Below the pieces are notes generated by a model, which was not told the origin of the DNA, did not search any database, and saw nothing but the letters and a program-made list of their open reading frames with translations. From Treponema bryantii (GTDB lineage: Bacteria > Spirochaetota > Spirochaetia > Treponematales > Treponemataceae), in contig NZ_AP025286.1 of the NCBI RefSeq assembly GCF_036492245.1, positions 1,550,001-1,614,000 of the forward strand: a DNA stretch of 64,000 nucleotides, read 5' to 3'. Position 1 is the first letter of the stretch; each line of letters opens with the position of its first letter. Position numbers and translations under genes: made by a program. Positions 34,888 through 43,234 of this stretch are shown here, piece after piece.

Positions 34888-36183
34888 ATGAACAAAGTTT
34901 ATAGTAAGATTGAATCCATCGTCGGAAGCGTTATCACTGTAAAGGCAGACAATGTTGCATACGGTGAGCTTGCCGAAATTGAAACACGCTTTGGTAAGTC
35001 TCTTGCCGAAGTTAATAAAATTGAAGGTGATGTAGTATCCCTCCAGGTATTTGCCGGCGGACGCGGTATTTCTACCGGAGACCACATCAAATTCCTTGGA
35101 CATCAGATGGAGGTTTCTTTCTCTGATGATTTGCTTGGACGTATCTTTAACGGATCTGCCCAGCCACGTGATAACGGACCGGCTCTTACAGACTGCCTCG
35201 TAACAATCGGAGGACCTTCTGTAAACCCTTCAAAACGTATCATGGCTCGCCGTATGATTCGTACCGGTATTCCGATGATTGATATGTTCAATACACTGGT
35301 AGTTTCTCAGAAGCTTCCAATCTTCTCTATCTCTGGTGAACCTTACAACCAGCTGCTTGCACGCATTGCCATGCAGGCCGAAGTTGATGTAATCGTTCTC
35401 GGTGGTATGGGCTTGAAGTATGATGACTACCTTTACTTCAAAAAGACACTGGAAGACGGTGGCGCTTTGAGCAAGACAGTAATGTTCATGCATACAGCCG
35501 CTGACCCTACAGTAGAATGTCAGAAGATTCCTGATTTGTCGCTTGCAGTTGCAGAGCAGTTTGCTCTTAAGGGCAAGGACGTTCTGGTTCTTCTTACAGA
35601 TATGACAAACTTTGCAGACTCAATGAAGGAAATTGCCATTACACAAGAGCAGGTTCCTTCTAACCGTGGTTATCCTGGAGACTTGTATTCACAGCTGGCT
35701 GCCCGCTACGAAAAAGCCGTAGACTTTGATAGTGCCGGTTCTGTAACAATTCTTGCAGTTACAACAATGCCTGGTGACGACGTTACTCACCCGGTTCCAG
35801 ATAACACAGGATACATCACAGAAGGTCAGTACTACCTCAAGGGTGGACGTATCGAGCCGTTCGGTTCTCTTTCTCGTTTGAAGCAGAACGTAAATGGAAG
35901 TACTCGTTCAGACCACCGTGCTCTTATGGATGGTATGATTCGTCTTTATTCAAACTACAAAGATACACTCGAAAAGAAATCTATGGGTTTCAATATGAGT
36001 AAGTGGGATGAAAAACTTCTTACATATGGAAAGAAGTTCGAAGACGGTATGATGGATCTTTCAAAGAACATTTCTCTGGAAGATGCACTCGACCTCGGCT
36101 GGAAGATTCTGGCTGAATGCTTTGATCCGGAAGAAACCGGCTTGAAGTCATCATTGATTGACGAATACTGGCCTAAGAAATAG
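34888..36183 (+). CDS. atpB: V-type ATP synthase regulatory subunit B
   Basis: The 431-residue subunit B has [23 protein letters not shown] near the start, [25 protein letters not shown] in place of a true Walker [35 protein letters not shown] and [18 protein letters not shown]. It alternates with A in the V1 hexamer. It lies 2 bases after atpA and 9 bases before atpD. Confidence 0.97.
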   Translation: MNKVYSKIESIVGSVITVKADNVAYGELAEIETRFGKSLAEVNKIEGDVVSLQVFAGGRGISTGDHIKFLGHQMEVSFSDDLLGRIFNGSAQPRDNGPALTDCLVTIGGPSVNPSKRIMARRMIRTGIPMIDMFNTLVVSQKLPIFSISGEPYNQLLARIAMQAEVDVIVLGGMGLKYDDYLYFKKTLEDGGALSKTVMFMHTAADPTVECQKIPDLSLAVAEQFALKGKDVLVLLTDMTNFADSMKEIAITQEQVPSNRGYPGDLYSQLAARYEKAVDFDSAGSVTILAVTTMPGDDVTHPVPDNTGYITEGQYYLKGGRIEPFGSLSRLKQNVNGSTRSDHRALMDGMIRLYSNYKDTLEKKSMGFNMSKWDEKLLTYGKKFEDGMMDLSKNISLEDALDLGWKILAECFDPEETGLKSSLIDEYWPKK

Positions 36184-36192
36184 GGGTAGCGC

Positions 36193-36816
36193 ATGGCAAA
36201 GATTAAGCTGACAAAAAATGAGCTCAAGGTCCAGAAAGACGCGCTTAAAATGTATAAGCGTTATCTTCCTACTTTGATTCTCAAAAAACAGCAGCTTCAG
36301 ACAGAAATCCGCACAATAGATGCCAAGGCTAAAGAAGTCCGTGCCGCCCGCGTTGCCCTTGAAAAAGAGTTCGAACAGTGGATTTCCGTATTCGGTGAAC
36401 GTGAAGCTTTCACTCCGGATATGGTAACTGTAAAGAACATCAAAAAGGGTGTTGGAAATATAGCCGGTGTAACAATTCCGGTATATGAAGGTGCAGACTT
36501 TGGAAGAGGCGACTATGACCTTTACAAGACACCGCTGTGGATTGACATGGCGGCAGACCGTATGGAAAAGGCGCTCTCACTTGACCTGGAAGCAGAGGTT
36601 CTGGACGAGCAGGTAAGACTGCTTAGTCAGGAATTACGTACTACAACTCAGCGCGTAAATCTTTTTGAAAAGGTTAAGATTCCTGAAACAAAGGCTAATA
36701 TCAAGAAAATCACCGTATACCTTGGTGATGAACAGGTTGCGGCCGTTGTGCGCAGTAAGATTTCAAAGAAAAAGCTGCAGGCTAAAATTGATGAAGAGAT
36801 GGAGGCTGCTAAATGA
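36193..36816 (+). CDS. atpD: V-type ATP synthase subunit D
   Basis: A 207-residue protein of two long helices with a central globular part: KIKLTKNELKVQKDALKMYKRYLPTL at the N-terminus and LFEKVKIPETKANIKKITVYLGDEQVAAVVRSKISKKK at the C-terminal side, the standard D subunit pattern. It is the rotating central shaft. A GGGGTAGC sequence precedes the ATG. It overlaps atpI by 4 bases. Confidence 0.94.
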   Translation: MAKIKLTKNELKVQKDALKMYKRYLPTLILKKQQLQTEIRTIDAKAKEVRAARVALEKEFEQWISVFGEREAFTPDMVTVKNIKKGVGNIAGVTIPVYEGADFGRGDYDLYKTPLWIDMAADRMEKALSLDLEAEVLDEQVRLLSQELRTTTQRVNLFEKVKIPETKANIKKITVYLGDEQVAAVVRSKISKKKLQAKIDEEMEAAK

Positions 36817-38747
36817 TTGAACCGATGAAAAAAGTCTCTATTGTCCTTCTCAATAAGGAAAAAGAAGAGGCTCTTAAGGCTTTGAGAAGAATTGGTCTTG
36901 TTCACCTTGAAAAAATCGAGGGAGCAGGTGAAAAACTCACAGCCTTTAAAGAATATTCAAATAACGCAATGCTCACCGAGTCTATCCTCGGAGAAATTAA
37001 ACTTCCTAAGCAGAAGAAAGGATCAGCACCTTCTCTTTCAAATGAAAAGGTAATTGAACTTTGTTCTGAGGTTGTTCAGAAAAGTGAACGCCGTAAGCAG
37101 CTTATGGAAGAGATTTCTGCTGATACTACTGAACTCGATCGATTTGCTCTTTGGGGAAGTGTATGTATTGAAGATTTAGACTTCCTTAAGGAAAAAGGCA
37201 TTGCTCTTAAATTGTATGAAATCAACGCCGAAAAGTATAATCTTGTAGACCCTGATATTCAGACAATTCTCGTAAACAACGATAAAAAGACTGTACGTTT
37301 CCTTATCGTAAACGGTGGTGAAGGCAGACCTGAAAAACTCCTTCCAGAAGCATTTGAAGTTCCATATCCAAGAATTTCCACAAAACTTCTTGAAGAAGAA
37401 ATTCGCCGCGATGAAAAAGAAATTGATGAGATACAGAAATTCTATGTTGAAAATGCTAAGTATGTTCCGGCAATCGCTGCGTTCAAAAAAGCTCTTGAAA
37501 GCGATATAGAATTCGAGAACGTCAATTGCGGTATGGGCTGCGAAAAGAATGGAACTGAAAATGATCTTGCATGGCTTAGCGGCTATGTACCATCTGCTGA
37601 TCTTGAAGATTTCAAGCGCTGCTGTTCAGCTAATGGCTGGGCTGTTGCTTTTGCTGATCCTGAAGATGAAGATGTTGAGGTTCCAACAAAGCTTAAAAAC
37701 AACAAGTTTGTAAGTTTGATTTATCCTCTTACAGACTTCCTTGGAACTGTTCCAGGCTATCATGAGTTTGATATTTCCGGCTGGTTCCTCCTGTTCTTTA
37801 CAGTCTTCTTTGCAATGATTTTTGGAGACGGTGGATACGGTCTTCTTGTTGCTGCACTTACAATCATTCTAATGCTGAAAAACGCATTTACTGGAAAGAA
37901 AGTGCCTGCAGCTCTCGGACTGATTCTGCTTGTATCTTTAGCAACTGTTGTCTGGGGTGCCGTAACCTGTACATGGTTTGGAATCCCTACAGATATGCTT
38001 CCGGAATGGCTCAAAAAACTTTCTATTCCGTATATTTCTGGAGCCTATGAAGATACTAAATGGTATGTTCCTTGGAATTCAGATCCTTCTGTATATCTTA
38101 CTAAAGATCAGAACCTGCAGATTTTCTGTTTCTCTCTGGCTTTAGTTCAGCTTTGCGTAGCACATATTAAAGCTGGTATAAGAAATCTTATAGATGGAAA
38201 AGGACTTAAGGTTTTGGGAGACCTCGGCTCTTTTATGCAGCTTGTAGGTATGTTCTGGATTGTTCTTGCAATGGTTGTAAATGGACAGGTATTCCCAATG
38301 CTCGGTAATATCGGTTCAATTCCGGTTGGTAAGATTGAAGTTACTTTGATTGCTGTAGGATTTGCAATGAGTTTTATCTTTGCAAATTACGAAGGCAGTA
38401 TAGGAGCTTCTGTTCTTGAAAGTTGTAAGAATATCATTTCGGTACTCCTTGGAGTAGTAAACGTATTCAGTGATATTGTTTCATACATCCGTCTGTGGGC
38501 CGTTGGTCTTGCGGGTGCAGCAATTTCGAATACTGTAAATACTCTTGCTGGTCCTATTCTCGGACACGCAATCCTGTTCCTGGCAGCAATAGTTCTGCTT
38601 GGATTCGGACATGGTCTGAACATGATTTTGAATGTACTTTCAGTTATTGTTCACGGTGTACGTTTGAACACTCTCGAGTTCTGTACACATATTGGAATGA
38701 GCTGGAGTGGTGTAAAGTATCAGCCGTTTGCTGATTCAAAAAATTAG
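36813..38747 (+). CDS. atpI: V-type ATP synthase subunit I
   Basis: The 644-residue protein has a cytoplasmic N-terminal half with coiled coils (IEPMKKVSIVLLNKEKEEALKALRRIGLVHLEKIEG at the start) and a membrane half of about seven or eight helices. The helix FSDIVSYIRLWAVGLAGAAISNTVN holds the essential Arg of the ion channel, and GHGLNMILNVLSVIVHGVRLNTLEF is typical. It is the stator membrane subunit next to the K ring. It starts on an ATGA overlap with atpD. Confidence 0.95.
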   Translation: MIEPMKKVSIVLLNKEKEEALKALRRIGLVHLEKIEGAGEKLTAFKEYSNNAMLTESILGEIKLPKQKKGSAPSLSNEKVIELCSEVVQKSERRKQLMEEISADTTELDRFALWGSVCIEDLDFLKEKGIALKLYEINAEKYNLVDPDIQTILVNNDKKTVRFLIVNGGEGRPEKLLPEAFEVPYPRISTKLLEEEIRRDEKEIDEIQKFYVENAKYVPAIAAFKKALESDIEFENVNCGMGCEKNGTENDLAWLSGYVPSADLEDFKRCCSANGWAVAFADPEDEDVEVPTKLKNNKFVSLIYPLTDFLGTVPGYHEFDISGWFLLFFTVFFAMIFGDGGYGLLVAALTIILMLKNAFTGKKVPAALGLILLVSLATVVWGAVTCTWFGIPTDMLPEWLKKLSIPYISGAYEDTKWYVPWNSDPSVYLTKDQNLQIFCFSLALVQLCVAHIKAGIRNLIDGKGLKVLGDLGSFMQLVGMFWIVLAMVVNGQVFPMLGNIGSIPVGKIEVTLIAVGFAMSFIFANYEGSIGASVLESCKNIISVLLGVVNVFSDIVSYIRLWAVGLAGAAISNTVNTLAGPILGHAILFLAAIVLLGFGHGLNMILNVLSVIVHGVRLNTLEFCTHIGMSWSGVKYQPFADSKN

Positions 38748-38790
38748 AAATAATCCGCTGTGTGCGGATAAATAATAAGGAGAATTAATT

Positions 38791-39228
38791 ATGGATATTT
38801 TAGGTTACATCGGTGCTGCTGTTTGTATGGGTATTGCTGCTATCGGTTCAGCAATCGGAATCGGAATTGCCGGTCAGGGCGCAATTGGTGCTTGGAAACG
38901 CTGTTACATCAATAACAAGCCGGCTCCATTCATCCTTACTGTATTTGCAGGTGCTCCTCTTACACAGACAATTTACGGCTTCCTTCTTATGAATATTGCA
39001 ATGAAACCAAAGGTAGCAAGTGGTGCTATGACTCCAGGTTTCGCACTTGGTCTTGGTATTGCTTCTGGTTTGGCTATGTGTTTCTCTGCTATTGCTCAGG
39101 GAAAAGCTGGTGCTGCAGCTTCTGATGCTCTTGGTGAAACTGGAAAAGGTTTTGCTCAGTACATCATGGTTGTTGGTCTTTGTGAGTCTGTTGCTTTGTT
39201 CGCTATGGTATTCTCGTTAATTGCTTAA
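38791..39228 (+). CDS. atpK: V-type ATP synthase subunit K, Na+-type ligand set
   Basis: A 145-residue, four-helix, double-hairpin proteolipid. The first hairpin has PLTQTIYGF (Thr58, Gln59, Tyr62) where other proteolipids may carry a carboxylate. The second has AIAQGKAG (Gln103) and the ion-binding Glu132 in LCESVALF. These correspond to the Thr64, Gln65, Tyr68, Gln110 and Glu139 that bind Na+ in Enterococcus hirae NtpK (from memory), so the enzyme is predicted to move Na+. An AAGGAG ribosome binding site precedes the ATG. It is the last gene of the operon. Confidence 0.95.
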   Translation: MDILGYIGAAVCMGIAAIGSAIGIGIAGQGAIGAWKRCYINNKPAPFILTVFAGAPLTQTIYGFLLMNIAMKPKVASGAMTPGFALGLGIASGLAMCFSAIAQGKAGAAASDALGETGKGFAQYIMVVGLCESVALFAMVFSLIA

Positions 39229-39244
39229 TTGACAGAGATCTTAT

Positions 39245-39402
39245 CCTTAAACCAATAAAACTGCGGGTCCCAGCGACGGCAAAACTGAAAAAGCAATCTC
39301 CCAGGGTCCCATGCTTCTCGATTTTGCTACGCAAAATCTTGGCGCAACCCTGGGGCCCTCTTTTTCATTTTGCCTGCGTCCCACAGTTTTATTGGTTTAA
39401 GG
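39245..39402. repeat. 158-base nested palindromic element
   Basis: Outer arms of 19 bases (39245-39263 and 39384-39402) are exact inverted complements, followed after one mismatch by GGG/CCC. Inside come a second helix, GGCAAAACTGAAAAAG (39278-39293) with CTTTTTCATTTTGCC (39360-39374, one base bulged), a third, CCCAGGGT with ACCCTGGGG (39300-39307, 39347-39355), and a central hairpin GATTTTGC-TAC-GCAAAATC (39320-39338). The inner part is more GC-rich than its surroundings. It could be a MITE-like element, a structured RNA or a large bidirectional terminator; no target-site duplication is obvious. Confidence 0.7.
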
Positions 39403-39428
39403 CACATATCGTGAAATTAACTTATTAC

Positions 39429-39460
39429 ACCATATCTCACTTTTTGGGATATGGTTTTTT
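39429..39460 (+). terminator. Rho-independent terminator before ispG
   Basis: The stem ACCATATC (39429-39436)/GATATGGT (39448-39455) with an 11-base loop is followed by a run of T (39455-39460). It would stop rightward transcripts from the V-ATPase operon before the ispG promoter. Confidence 0.65.
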
Positions 39461-39471
39461 ATTTAACTTAT

Positions 39472-39480
39472 TGTTATAAT
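39472..39480 (+). promoter_or_regulatory. Extended -10 of ispG, predicted leaderless
   Basis: TGTTATAAT (39472-39480) ends 7 bases before the ispG ATG at 39488, so transcription should begin at the start codon. No Shine-Dalgarno and no good -35 are present. Confidence 0.5.
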
Positions 39481-39487
39481 TTATTAT

Positions 39488-40576
39488 ATGAAAACAAAAG
39501 AAGTTGCTTTGGGTGGTAAGGGCGTTACTAATAGAATAATAATCGGTGGGGATAATCCTGTTACTGTGCAGACTATGTGGAAGGAGGGGATTACAGACCT
39601 TTCTTCTGATAATGATAAATTGGAAAGAATACTTCGTGAGCTTAATGATCTTAAGCTGATGGGGTGTGATATTGTTCGGTTTGCGGTGCCTGATGTAGCG
39701 AGTGCTCAGGGGCTTTGTCTTATTGCTGAACGAACTCCTATGCCGCTGGTGGCTGATATACATTTTGATTATACACTGGCTCTGGAATGTCTTAAGGGGA
39801 ACGTTGCTGCCATTCGTATAAATCCGGGAAACATCGGTTCTGTAGAAAATACCCGTAAAGTTGTAGAAGCCTGCCGTGAAAATGGAGCTGCTATTCGTAT
39901 TGGAATTAACAGCGGAAGTCTTCCTCAGGATTTGCAGAAGCAGATTGCTGCAGGTGAGATTACACGTGCTCAGGGGCTTTGTGAAACTGCTGTACGCGAG
40001 GCTGCTGTATTTGAAGACCTTAAGTTTGATCAGTATGTTGTGAGCATGAAGTCTTCAGATGTTAACGAAACTATACAGTGTAATAAATTTTATGCAGAAA
40101 AATATAATAATCCGCTGCATCTGGGTGTAACAGAAGCGGGGCCTCTTATCGGCGGACTTGTAAAATCTTCAATTGCATTTTCGACTCTTTTAGCTCAGGG
40201 AATTGGTGATACAATCCGTGTAAGTCTTTCTTCTTCTGCAGAAAACGAAGTAATTGCCGGTGTAAATATTCTTAAAGAATGTGGAAAACGTGCAGGTGGA
40301 GTTACTCTTGTAAGTTGTCCGCGATGTGGCCGCATTGGTTTTGATGTTCATTCATTTGTAGACCGCTGGCAGAAAAAACTTATGGCTATGGATAAGGACA
40401 TTACAGTTGCAGTTATGGGGTGTGTTGTAAATGGACCTGGAGAAGGCCGTCACGCAGATCTTGGAATTGCAGGAACAGCAGATAAAGCAATAATCTTCAA
40501 AAAAGGTAAAATAGTACGAACGATTGATGCAAAAGATGCCGATAAAGTATTTGAGGAAGAATTGAAATCTTTATGA
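39488..40576 (+). CDS. ispG: 4-hydroxy-3-methylbut-2-enyl diphosphate synthase IspG
   Basis: The 362-residue protein matches IspG (GcpE): VALGGKGVTNRIIIGGDNPVTVQTMWKEG at the start, LVADIHFDYTLALE, IRINPGNIG, and the C-terminal [4Fe-4S] ligands in SCPRCGRIGFD and VMGCVVNGPGE. It makes HMBPP from methylerythritol cyclodiphosphate in the MEP isoprenoid pathway, which also supplies undecaprenyl phosphate for the glycan genes nearby. It appears to be translated from a leaderless transcript. The next gene starts 4 bases before its stop. Confidence 0.97.
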   Translation: MKTKEVALGGKGVTNRIIIGGDNPVTVQTMWKEGITDLSSDNDKLERILRELNDLKLMGCDIVRFAVPDVASAQGLCLIAERTPMPLVADIHFDYTLALECLKGNVAAIRINPGNIGSVENTRKVVEACRENGAAIRIGINSGSLPQDLQKQIAAGEITRAQGLCETAVREAAVFEDLKFDQYVVSMKSSDVNETIQCNKFYAEKYNNPLHLGVTEAGPLIGGLVKSSIAFSTLLAQGIGDTIRVSLSSSAENEVIAGVNILKECGKRAGGVTLVSCPRCGRIGFDVHSFVDRWQKKLMAMDKDITVAVMGCVVNGPGEGRHADLGIAGTADKAIIFKKGKIVRTIDAKDADKVFEEELKSL

Positions 40577-41670
40577 AGAAAACTGTATTATTTTTTATTT
40601 TTTCTGCTTTGTGTTTTTCTCTTTTTGCTGCAGATAAAAAAGCAAAACTGGATGAAAGTGTAGAAGCATATAGAAATGCAATTGAGGCTATGGATGCACT
40701 CGATTATGGAAAAGCCTTAAAATATTCTGAAGATGCTATTTTATACAGAAAACAACGCATTGAAAAACAAATCAATACAGTAAAGAATTCTCTTTCTGCA
40801 AAACGTGTGCAGGCAGCAGGAGATCATTTTGATCCTGTTCTTACTGTCCTTGAAAACAGAAAAGAATACGAAACAGCCGACATTATAAAATACTATATCA
40901 AAAAGAAGGGAAAGGATTATTTTGATAATTCTGTAAATAATCTTTTGATATATCTTGAAAGCTCAAAAGCTTTCCCAGAAGCACACAAATTAATTGGAGA
41001 TATTTATAAACTCGAAGGTGAATATAAATTCGCCGAAGACTATTATCTTATGGCTCTGGATAAAGCTGATGTTTTGGATATCCCAGATGAAAAGTATGAA
41101 ATTCTGTACATGCTGGCAGAAATCAGTCGTCTTGAAGATGATACTGCTAAGATGGAATTAAGACTGATGAATATACTTGCAGAAGATAAAAATTATAAAG
41201 ATGCTGCATTAAAGCGTTCCATGATAGGTACAATTTCTGCTAACAAGAATGATTCAATGACTAAGTTTTTTAATCTATATCGTGCAAATTCATATAATTG
41301 TATTGATGCATATAATCAGCTGGCAGAATATTATCATGAAGCAAACAGAAATGATAAAGCTTTGGAATTTGCAGCACTTGCAGCTATTACAAGTTTAACA
41401 AGAATAAATGAGATTCTTATTTCGCGTAATTCAATTTATGAATATGAGAATATTGAAGGCTTTATGCAGGAAGCTTCTTATTATCAGGATATTATTGAAT
41501 GGGGAAACAAGAATTCAGCATGGAAGAGTTTTAATATTCTTGCAAGTTATTCAACAGAAGCAGGCTATAAAAACTTTTCAAAAGCTCTTTTAAGAGTTAT
41601 TGCAAGATATACCCCAGAAACATACTGGCAGCGTGATGCTGTGCTTCAGCTTGAACACATGACAGATTAG
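40573..41670 (+). CDS. Exported TPR-like protein
   Basis: A 365-residue protein with a signal peptide (KKTVLFFIFSALCFSLFAADKK, likely cleavage after FAA) and helical repeats: AYRNAIEAMDALDYGKALKYSEDAIL, KAFPEAHKLIGDIYKLEGEYKFAEDYYLMAL and YNQLAEYYHEANRNDKALEFAALA, each resembling a TPR hairpin. It should lie in the periplasm as a protein-protein scaffold; its partner is unknown. It overlaps ispG by 4 bases. In T. pallidum a TPR protein also follows ispG, so the linkage is old. Confidence 0.75.
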   Translation: MKKTVLFFIFSALCFSLFAADKKAKLDESVEAYRNAIEAMDALDYGKALKYSEDAILYRKQRIEKQINTVKNSLSAKRVQAAGDHFDPVLTVLENRKEYETADIIKYYIKKKGKDYFDNSVNNLLIYLESSKAFPEAHKLIGDIYKLEGEYKFAEDYYLMALDKADVLDIPDEKYEILYMLAEISRLEDDTAKMELRLMNILAEDKNYKDAALKRSMIGTISANKNDSMTKFFNLYRANSYNCIDAYNQLAEYYHEANRNDKALEFAALAAITSLTRINEILISRNSIYEYENIEGFMQEASYYQDIIEWGNKNSAWKSFNILASYSTEAGYKNFSKALLRVIARYTPETYWQRDAVLQLEHMTD

Positions 41671-41686
41671 TGTTTTTCGTATTTGA

Positions 41687-43231
41687 TTAGAAATGATGGC
41701 CTAATCCAATACTGATTTCTTTATTATGAAGAAGTCCTTTTATCACATTTCTTTCTGAAATAGCACTCTTTACATCAAATCCAATACTTCCACGAATTGT
41801 AAAACTTGACCATTTATATGGATAAACAAGAACTTCCATACCACAGCAGATTAAAGAGTCTGTCTGTAATGGAAGAGCTCTGTCCCTATAGATTGCAATA
41901 TCCATAAATGGAGAGAACTGCATATCAAAATTAATTAAATCATGCTTAAAATGTGTAGTAACAATATTAATTGGGAAATCAAAGTTCATAACAATTGCAG
42001 TTGATGTTGTATATGATGGAGATTTATTTCCAAAATATGTATCATCCGGTACACCGCGAATTCTACTTCCGATTTTTTCACCATATCCGCTTACTGAATT
42101 GTCATAAAGTTTTGAAGGTGTAAGATTAAAATATGTAAATGCATATAGGTCTATCGCAATTCCAACTGTATCTAAATAATCTCTATCTTCAAGTTTTATG
42201 AAATTAAAATATTGTCCTTCAATAGATACTGAAGGAGACCATTCGCTGCGATAGAAGTTATATGGCCAGGAATTTGAAATGCTCCATGAATATCCCTGTC
42301 TGTAATTTCCCTTCCAGTTGATATTTGAATTATAAAGTTTATGAGAGAATGAAATATCAGGACCTTTTAAGTCAGAGTTGTTTTCATCTATACCATTTAC
42401 ATCATAATTAATACCAAAATTAACAGATGGTGTATAAGTAAGATATGTATAGTTCTTGAACTTATATAATGATATAGGTGTTGAAAAGTTTATATTGTTC
42501 TTAAAATAGATCTCATCATCATAAATAATGTAATCATTTTCTCCAACACAAAATTGATATACTTCAAGATTTAAGGAAATTTTATCAAATGGAAGAATAG
42601 CTTTTAATCCTGTCTTAACATTCCATTCAGGATGAGAATCACCAAAGGTGAAGTCTATACTATGATCATTTACCCATGTTAAATCAAAAGGACCGGCCTT
42701 AAAAGGGTAGTCATAAGAAATATTGAATCCAGGCGAAAATGTCCAGAAGCCCTGAGATTTATCCTTCTTTATTTCAATATTGAAATCAGAGGTTAAAGGA
42801 TTCATTGTACCAAGAAAGTTAGTATCCTTAGCTTTAATTTTTGGAATTATCTTTGTTACAGTTGAATCATCCTTAAAGTTTGCATAAGGAACAGCAAGGA
42901 AGTGATTTGAATCAACAACAGAAACAATAACATTGATTAAAATTAAACCGTCATCTGTACCGGCCTTTTCCCAGCTAACATCAATTTCTTCAAAAAAGCG
43001 TGAGTTTTTAAGTTGCTGATGATAATTCTCGAGATAAGCTTCAAGTTCTTCATTATTAAAAATTGTTTTTTTATCCAGTGGATAGTTTCTTTCAATGCTG
43101 CTGGCTTTTGTAGTAGTTAATTTAAAATTGCCTTTTGTATTATAAATACCTTTAGTAATTTTAAAATTTTCAGAGTAAATAAATGGCAATGTTAAAAGTA
43201 AACCAAGGATAATAGCAGTAAGTTTTTTCAT
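41687..43231 (-). CDS. POTRA-like plus beta-barrel outer membrane protein (Omp85-like)
   Basis: The 514-residue protein has a signal peptide (LTAIILGLLLTLPFIYS) and an N-terminal domain with FNNEELEAYLENYHQQLKNSRFFEEIDVSWEK and NVIVSVVDSNHFLAVPYANFKDD, which reads like a POTRA followed by the lead-in of an Omp85/TamA-type protein. The remainder has many alternating aromatic/polar strands and ends in GLGHHF, with a terminal Phe typical of barrels. It lies last in an operon with a polyprenyl sugar transferase and two glycosyltransferases, suggesting a role in exporting or anchoring the glycan at the outer membrane. Omp85 membership is tentative. Confidence 0.55.
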   Translation of the reverse strand: MKKLTAIILGLLLTLPFIYSENFKITKGIYNTKGNFKLTTTKASSIERNYPLDKKTIFNNEELEAYLENYHQQLKNSRFFEEIDVSWEKAGTDDGLILINVIVSVVDSNHFLAVPYANFKDDSTVTKIIPKIKAKDTNFLGTMNPLTSDFNIEIKKDKSQGFWTFSPGFNISYDYPFKAGPFDLTWVNDHSIDFTFGDSHPEWNVKTGLKAILPFDKISLNLEVYQFCVGENDYIIYDDEIYFKNNINFSTPISLYKFKNYTYLTYTPSVNFGINYDVNGIDENNSDLKGPDISFSHKLYNSNINWKGNYRQGYSWSISNSWPYNFYRSEWSPSVSIEGQYFNFIKLEDRDYLDTVGIAIDLYAFTYFNLTPSKLYDNSVSGYGEKIGSRIRGVPDDTYFGNKSPSYTTSTAIVMNFDFPINIVTTHFKHDLINFDMQFSPFMDIAIYRDRALPLQTDSLICCGMEVLVYPYKWSSFTIRGSIGFDVKSAISERNVIKGLLHNKEISIGLGHHF

Positions 43232-43234
43232 TTT

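Noticed and set aside
39437-39763. Minus-strand frame of 108 codons opposite the ispG start
   Set aside because: Runs out of ispG into its promoter and terminator; no ribosome binding site or recognisable product.
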